Source: CAIVAT01 sp037141055 (lineage in GTDB: Bacteria > Bacteroidota > Bacteroidia > Bacteroidales > FEN-979). From it: a stretch of DNA of 27,126 nucleotides. The stretch is taken from NCBI GenBank assembly GCA_037141055.1, contig JBAXDH010000047.1, positions 1-27,126 on the forward strand. Reading direction: 5' to 3'. How positions within the stretch are numbered: position 1 is the first letter of the stretch; every line of letters begins with the position of its first letter. Shown here piece after piece: positions 15,872 to 24,800 of the stretch. The notes beneath the pieces were generated by a model. It saw nothing but the letters and a program-made list of their open reading frames with translations, had not been told where the DNA came from and searched no databases. The position numbers and the translations under genes are program-made.

Positions 15872-18800
15872 ATGAAAAATATATACAGACAATTTACGAC
15901 TTCGAAGAACATGGATTCGTTGCAGTATTCTTCGAAACCAGCTGGAAACAGGTTTGGCTTGCGGATGGCGGGGATGGCATTGCTATTCGTGCTTATGATG
16001 GGTGCGGCGGCTGATGCAGCTACGAAAACTAGTGTGGCAGGCGATGGTTTGTGGAATACTGCAGCGTCATGGTCCCCCAGTGGAGTCCCCGCGGCTGGTG
16101 ATGCAGTCATTATTGCCACTGCCATAGAAATAGACGTGGCCGTAACTCAAACTTCCGGAGGTTCAGTAACAGTTAACAGCGGAGGTGTCCTTACTACCGC
16201 CACGACCGTTCTCAGCCATACATTTGGTGCGCTCACAATCAACAGTGGCGGTACGTTTACGGTGTATCGCCAGTTAACTGTTCTTGGAGCCGCTTCTATT
16301 ACAGGCACAATAAACTTTGGTTCAACAAGTACCAGTGTTCGTAACATGACATTCACCGGTGATGTCACCTTAAACAGTGGCGCCAATTGGAATGAAACTT
16401 CAACCCAGGCTGCTGCCACTTTCAGTTTTGGTGGCAGTTTTACAAACAATGCTACAACTTTTACTGCACTAAATACAACTCATACCTTTACAGGTTCGGG
16501 AAAGACCATCGGAGGTGCTACTCCCAACACAATCCAGACAGTCATATTCTCAGGTAGTTATACGAATACAGGAACCCTGACGGCTGCAACATCGGTGACC
16601 GTAAATAATGGTGCCACTTTACAGATGGGGTCGGGTGCCAGTCCCACCACAATAGGTGGGGGAGGAACCTTCACCTTGTCTTCCGGGGGCACACTGGGGA
16701 TTACATCCCCAGCAGGGATAACTGTTAGCGGTGCAACCGGGAATATTCAATGTTCAGGAACAAGAACCTATAGTACCGGGGCAAACTACATCTATAACGG
16801 AAATGCCAGCCAGGCTGCAGGTACTGGATTAACACAAAACCACCCGGCTTCAGTTCTTATTAACAATTCAGGGAATACTGTAACACTTGCTGCGGCTGTA
16901 ACCATAACTGGGAATTTGTCTGTTCAGGCCGGTATACTCGACCTGGGCACAGGACTTTCCCACACAAGTCTGACTCTTACCCTGGGAGGTGTTGTGCAAA
17001 CGACTAATACAACTTATGGAGGTACCGGTTCTGCTGCATCCAACATCAACACTACCTATTTTTCTGCATCAACCGGCATTTTAGGTGTGGATGTGTGTTC
17101 CACCGGCACGTGGCTTGGCACCAACAGCATCGACTGGAATACAGCCACCAACTGGTGCAACAATACTTTGCCTACTTCCGCAACAGATGTTTCAATATCA
17201 TCTACAGCAACGAGGCAGCCAACAATCAGTGGGGCAGCTGTTTGCAACAACATTGCCGTTAATACAGGCGCAACCCTTACAATTTCAGGATCAAACACCC
17301 TTACTGTAAGCGGAAACTGGACAAAGACCGGCACTTTCACGGCAAGTACCGGCACAGTGGTTTTTAATGGTACCACGCAAAGTATCGGAGCAGGACCATT
17401 TAATAACCTGACACTGTCAACCAGTGGCGTAAAGACGCTGTCGGGAGTTACAGTAAACGGAATCCTCTCGATGGAAGGAGCCGCAACAATATCCGGAACC
17501 CCGGGCTATGGTGCGGCAGCAACGCTTCAATACAAAGGGTCCGGAGCACAAACTTCAGGCAGCGAATTTCCTTCAACCTGGAGTGGCACCGGTGGAGTAA
17601 TAAATGCAAATACCAGTGGTTTTGCTGTTACGCTCGGGGCTGCCAAAACCATCAATTCATCATTCACCGTAAACACAGGAGCGGTCCTTAACCTTGGCAC
17701 CGGACTTTCCCATACATGCACCACCCTTTCGCTTGGCGGAGTTTCACAGACCGCATTTGGTACAACCTATGGCAGCAATCCGGGGTCAAGTGCTACTGTT
17801 AAAAATGCAACCTATTTCGGAACTACGGCAACTGGGATTCTTACTGTCGGAACCCCGTGTTCCGCCGGTCAGTGGCTTGGTACAACCAGCACAGACTGGA
17901 ATACGGCATCTAACTGGTGCAACAATACATTGCCTACTTCCGCAACAGATGTTTCAATATCCTCCACAGCAACGACGCAACCAACGATTAGTGCGGGAGC
18001 TGTTTGCAGAAATATTACAATTAACAGCAGTGCAACACTGACCGTTGCAAATGGCGGAACATTATCCATTTATGGCACTGCTACGAAAAGCGGTACGTTG
18101 ACAACAAGTACCGGCAGCACCGTTGAATATGCCGGGGGAACCCAATCAGTTTTATCCCAAAATTATTATAATTTAAGGATAACCAATTCAGGGACGAAAA
18201 CATGGAGTGAGAGTTCTAACACCAGAACAATAAATGGAACCCTGACTGTTGATGCCAGTGCAACTCTGTCCTTCACGGGAAGCAGGGGCCGCACCGTTAC
18301 AGGAACAACATCAGTTTCTGGAACTTTATTGTTGAGCATAACTGCTTCAACATCAATGATATATACGTTTACCGGAAATGTAACCATTAGCAATGGAGGT
18401 ACATGGAATAATACAACAGCTAACCCATTTACAATTGCAGGAAACTTTCAAAACAATGGCACATTTACTGCCAGTACTGGAATTTATACTTTTTCAGGGG
18501 CCGGTAAAACAATCAGCGGAACTAACGCCATAACTATCCCCAATGCTACATTTTTGGGTACCATTACAAACAGTGCCGCATTGACAGTTTCCACAGCACT
18601 GGCAGGAAGCGGCTCCCTAACCAACAGTGGCACCTTAGGGATAAGTGGCACCTGTTCCGCTATTACACTGTCCAATTCAGGGACAATCAACCGGTCGGGG
18701 AGTGGAACCACCACTACGGTACTTACCAATTTTACCAATACAGGCACGATAAATATTTCGGGATCAGGAGCGATTACCGGTATAACAAACAATGCTGCCG

Positions 18801-21800
18801 GTATCGTTAACCTTACCAGCTCGGGTACTATCACCAGTTTTAACAATGCCACATCAACAAGTACTTTTAATATTATTGGTTTAACCATTCCTACTATTTC
18901 TACCTTAACCACAAGCACTGCAGGCAACACGGTTAATTATTCTGGTGCAGGAGCGCAAGCAATAAAAGTGAATGCCTATTCCAACCTTACCTTATCGGGC
19001 AGCGGTGCCAAAACCTTTCAAACCGGAGCAACCACCGTCAATGGCACCCTGTCAATAGAAGGAACCGCAACTGCCACATTAACCGGAACCATCACTTACG
19101 GTGCATCAGCCATTCTGCAATACAAAGGCAGCGCAGCTCAAACCACCGGAGGTGAGTTTCCTGCCTCCTTCACATCAGGCCAGGTAAGTGAAATCAGGAT
19201 TGAAAATGCATACACAACAGGAGTGTCCTTAAATGGAACGAAAAATATTGTTGCGCGAACATTTACCATTGGGAACACAGTGCCTAACAGTGTATTTACC
19301 GATGCAGGCAATCAACTGACCGGCACGGGAACGCTCAATCTCGTATCCGGAAAATTCGTTTTGGGTGCCGGGACGGCCACAACGCTACCCGCATTTGCGA
19401 CAAAGAACATCACTGCAGGGACAACGGTGGAGTATGCAGCTACGGTTGCTCAGACCGTAAAAGGACTTAGCAATTACAGCAACCTGACCATCAGCGGCGG
19501 CTCCACTACGATCTATAAAACAGCCGATGCGGATGTCACAGTGAACGGCATTCTGACCCTGGGCGCCAATCCTTCGGCCGCCCCGACGTTTGGGTGCCTC
19601 TCTATGAGCACCTTTACCCTGAACATGGGGGCTTCAGCTACAACTTCCGGAGCCGGGGATGTTACCGGGAATGTTAAACGTGCCTCCTTTGCTGCGGGTA
19701 CTGATTATACCTTTGGGAACCAGTATACCACCATGAATTTTGCATCGGGCGGAACATTGCCAACAGATATTACCTTTAAAATTGCGATTGGGGCATCTCC
19801 TTCCTGGCTTTCTACCGCTGTGAAACGAAATTATGACATCATCCGCACAGGCGGCTCGGGCACCACCGTGACCCTTTCATTGCATTATCTTGATGCAGAA
19901 ATCCAGGCCAATTCCGAAAGTAGCCTGGTGCTTTGGGATGCACAGCCTTCAACGCCGGTTGAACTCGGCAAATCGAATAAGGATAACACGAATAACTGGA
20001 TTGCCCTTTCTAATCTCAGCATCACCGGGTTTGCAACAGCGTTTGCGAACCACTATTGGGGACTGGCAAACAAATCATCATTAAACTTTGTTTGGAAAGG
20101 ATTGACAAGTTCTGACTGGAACGTTACGACAAACTGGGTCGACGGGGTTGTTCCATCATCGACAAGTGATGTTGTTATTCCCGACGGGGCAACAACGAAT
20201 AACGACCCGGTATTGCCGACAAGTCCGGCGGCCTCCGTAAAAAGCCTTACCATTGATGCTGGCGGGATACTGAATGGCGGAACATCCACAACCCTCACCG
20301 TGGCAGGCAGCACCGGTGCATGGGCAAATTCCGGCACATTCAATGCTGGAACCAGTACCGTGCTGTTTACCAATGCCAATGCGACCATGTCGGATCCGAC
20401 CAATTTCTACAATGTCACCATCGCCAACGGGGCTTCACTGACACCTCAATCGGGAAATACCATGCGGATTTCCGGTTCATTGACATTGACAGGTACCGGT
20501 ATTCTGAACGCCGCAGCGGCCCCCAATACCATCGAATACAACGGGACCGCCCAGTCTGTCCTCAATCCGAATGGCACCCCTGCAGGTTATTCCACCCTCA
20601 TCCTGAGTGGCAGCGGGACAAAAACATTGCCTGCGACAGCCTTATCAGTTGCCGGAAATTTCACGCTTTCAGGCACGACAACCGCCACTGCCGGTGCCGC
20701 GATATCCTTTGCCGGGAATGTTACTCTGGGTTCGGGAACAACCTTTAACGGCGGTTCCTACACACACAATATTCTTGGTGACTGGACAAACAACGGCGGA
20801 ACCTTCTCGGGAGGAACCAGCACCATCAATTTCAACAATACTTCATCCAACCAGAACATTCTGGGTTCGGCCGCTACGAAAACGTTTAATAATTTAACCG
20901 TTGCCAAAAACGGGACCAGCCTGGTGATCGGCGGGAGCACAACTACGCTGGCCGTGCAATCGACCCTCACGATGACTTCAGGAAATATAAATTGCGGTGC
21001 AGCCATACTTGAGCTCGGCACATCCGCTCCGGCAGAAGGAACTTTGAACTATACGGCAGGCAGTATTATCGGTTCATTTAAAAGATGGTTAACCTCAACC
21101 GGCGCAAAAACTTTTCCGATAGGAACTTCCGGTGGATCAGGAACGGCCTCAGCAAACCGCGATGCCCTTCTTACTTTTGTAAATCTGACCAATGGGTCGC
21201 TTACTGCTAACTTTACGGCTACCGACCCCGGATCTAACGGGTTGCCATTGCTTGATGGAGGTGTCAACCTTGACAATCAGTTTACCGAAGGCTATTGGTC
21301 CCTTGTGGCTGCCAATAGCCTGGCAAGCACCGATTACAACCTCGAACTTACCGGTACAGGGTTTACAAGCTATTCGATGGACGGCGTTCATATCCTCAAA
21401 CGTGCAAATGCAGGCGCCTGGTCGAACACCGGGTGGGGCACCTATGTGAACACGACCGGAGCTACGGCTAAACGTACCGGCCTCAGCGGGTTTTCAGAAT
21501 TTGCATTTGGAAAGGATTTGTGCAATTCACTGGCTGTAATCCCTTCTGTCACTCAACCTTCCTGCTGGAGTGAAAACGGCAGCATCAGTCTGACAGTCAA
21601 CGGTGGAAATCCTTTATTTACGTACGATTGGGCCGACCTGGGCGGGACCAACAACATCAAAAACAGGGTTGGTTTGGCTGTCGGTAATTATTCCGTTATT
21701 GTAACCGATCAGAATGGATGTACGGCCTCTTCAGGAACCATTGCGCTGGTTGCTGCTACCGGGTGCACAGGTATATCCGTATGCCAGTCGGATGTTGCTT

Positions 21801-24800
21801 TTGCGTTGTCAGTTGAACCTGATCCGGCGAACACATCCTATACATGGTCGGTTCCGTCAGGGGCAACCATTGCCTCCGGGCAGGGAACTCCTGCAGTTAC
21901 GGTGAACTGGACCGGACTTTCAGCAGGTACGTACTTTGTTTCTGTTACCGCTGCAAATATTTGTGGCACAAGTGCTGCAACCGTTCATGAAATTTATGTT
22001 AAAGCGGTTACTGCTGCAGCAAGTGCAGATGCTGTTTGTTCCGGGGGTAACCTGCAGTTATATGCCAATGGCGGATCAACATATGCCTGGTCTGGGCCGA
22101 ACGGATTTACCAGTCAGGCCAACAACCCGTTGATATACAATGTCTCTGCCCTGAATACGGGAGCCTATACTGTAACCGTTACCAACAGCAGCGGATGCAC
22201 AGCGGCAGCAAGCGTGTCTCTGACGGTGAACGCAGCCCCTGCCATCAGCGGTGTTGTCACAAACACGAGTTGTGGCAATACTGTGGGCGCAATCAGCCTG
22301 ACAGTGTCCGGTGGGTCGGGCTTTACATACCTCTGGAGTCCCGGTGAAACAACCAAAGATATCTCCGGACTTGCAGCAGATATCTATTCCGTAATTGTAA
22401 CCAATTCTACCGGGTGTTCCGCTCAAAAGTCTTTTGGTGTGGGTAATTCAAATGGTCCGTCTGCAACTGCTTCCGTTGTGAATGTTTCCTGTAACGGAGG
22501 GAACAATGGTTCAGTCACTCTTTCCGTCTCAGGTGGCACCTCACCTTATACGTTCGACTGGTCAAACGGGGGAATAACCCAGGATATTTCTTCACTCATT
22601 GCAGGCGTTTACTCTGTTGTTATTACAGACAATTCTTCCACACCATGCGTTTCCTATGCTTCGGCAACAATCACTGAGCCCAATCCATTGCAGATAAATC
22701 CCACCCTGACACACATCCGGTGCAATGGTGCCTCAACAGGAGCCATCGGAATCAATGTGGCAGGAGGAACAGGCCCGTACACCTATGACTGGGGCGGAGG
22801 CGTTACCGATAAAGACCGCACAGGACTTGCTGCAGGTACCTATTCAGTCACCGTTACCGACAACAGTTACTGTTCACTCGCAGAGTCCTTTACCTTGAAT
22901 CAGCCTGCTGAATCCCTTTCAGCCACGCCTGTCATCACCGGTGTGAGTTGCTTTGGCGGAAGCAACGGCCAGGTAGTTTTGACCGTCACGGGAGGCACTG
23001 AACCTTATGCTTACGTATGGTCCGGACCCGGTGGTTCCGCTACCACAAAGGATATTTTAAACCGGGCTGCCGGCGACTACAGTGTGACGGTAACGGATAA
23101 CAACGGATGTTCAGCGACACTGGCTACGGTTACTATTTCTCAGCCGGCAGTCCTTGCATTGTCTTCCTTGCCAACGAATATAAACTGTAAGAACGGAGCC
23201 AATGGAAGTATTGTTCTTTCCGTGTCGGGAGGTACGACTGCTTATTCCTATTCATGGTCCAACGGGGCAACCACCCGGGATATATCCAGCCTGGTGGCAG
23301 GCTCCTACTCAGTCATTGTTACCGATGCTCATGGATGCACCGCGTCCGCAACTCAATCTGTTACGGAGCCCGATGTGTTAACCGCATCTGCGGGTGCTCA
23401 TGCTGTTTCATGCTATCAAACGGCCTCCGGAAGCATCACCCTTACTGTTGGCGGAGGAACATCTGCCTATTCGTATTCCTGGTCAAACGGAGCAACCACG
23501 GAGAACCTGTCAAACCTTACAGCCGGTTTTTATTCCGTGGTGGTCTCTGATTCAAAGGGCTGTTCTGCCGCAGCAAATGCAACTGTGACCGAACCCAACG
23601 CCATTTTTGTTTCTGCTTCCTTTACGAACGTGACCTGCAACGGGTTTAACAACGGCACCATTGATGTGAGTGCTGCCGGAGGTACAGGTACGCTGCATTA
23701 CCTTTGGGCAGACGGGCCAGTCGCACACAACCGCACCGGGCTTAGTGCGGGAAGCTATTCGGTAACGGTAACCGATGATAATACCTGTTCTTCTGTTGGT
23801 GATTACACCATTCTGGAGCCATCATCAATAGTGTTATCCATGGCGGAAACAAATGTTTCCTGTTTCGGAGGAAGTAGCGGCAGCATCATTCTTGACGTTT
23901 CAGGGGGAGCCTCACCGGTTACCTATCTATGGTCAAACGGGGCTACCGTCAAAGATATTTACAACCTGACAACCGGAACCTATACTGTAACGGTGACTGA
24001 TGCCAATTCCTGCACTTCTGTTTTGACCTCTGATGCCATCAGTTCACCGGCGCTGTTGAGCGTATCCGCCGTTTCAACTGCAATTACCTGCTATAATGGC
24101 ACCAACGGAAGTATAGCTCTTTCAGTTTCCGGAGGAATAACTTCTTATACCTATGAATGGGCCGGTCCTTCCGGTTATTCTGCCAATACAAAGAATATTT
24201 CAAACCTTGGAGCAGGCACTTATAGCGTATTGGTATCGGATGCCAATGGGTGCACATCGACTGTATCAGCTTCCGTTACGCAACCATCTGCTCCTGTAAC
24301 CATCTATGCTGTAACAACAAAGAGTTCCTGCGGCCTGAATAACGGATGCATCATACTTACCGTACAGAATGGAAGCATGCCTTATAGCTACTTATGGTCA
24401 AATGAAGCTACTGATCAAAACCTGTCGGGTCTTTCGGCAGGCAGTTATTCGGTCACAGTTACTGACGCCGGACCCTGCACTCAGGAATTAACAGTTACGG
24501 TATCTGAATCTCCCGCGCTTTCTGTTGCGGTTACTGTTTATAACAAAGACTGTACTATCCCTGCCAACGGGGCGGTCTACGCGGTTCCCGACGGCGGAGT
24601 TCCTCCTTATTCTTACGTGTGGTACGACGGCTCCACCGCTGCCAGTCTAAACGGTCTGAGTACAGGCACCTACACGGTAACTGTTACCGAAGCAAATGGG
24701 TGCACGGCCACAGGAAGTGGCACGATAACGCAACCATCCTGCGAACAGCCTGTCGCCGCTGATGCGGATTACACAACATGTTTTGACACACAGATTATCA

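Noticed and set aside
18484..18930. Minus-strand open frame of 148 codons rich in Val, Leu and Pro
   Set aside because: It looks like a membrane protein, but it is the complement of Thr/Asn/Gly-rich repeat coding in the giant gene; similar Val/Pro-rich shadows recur all along that gene.
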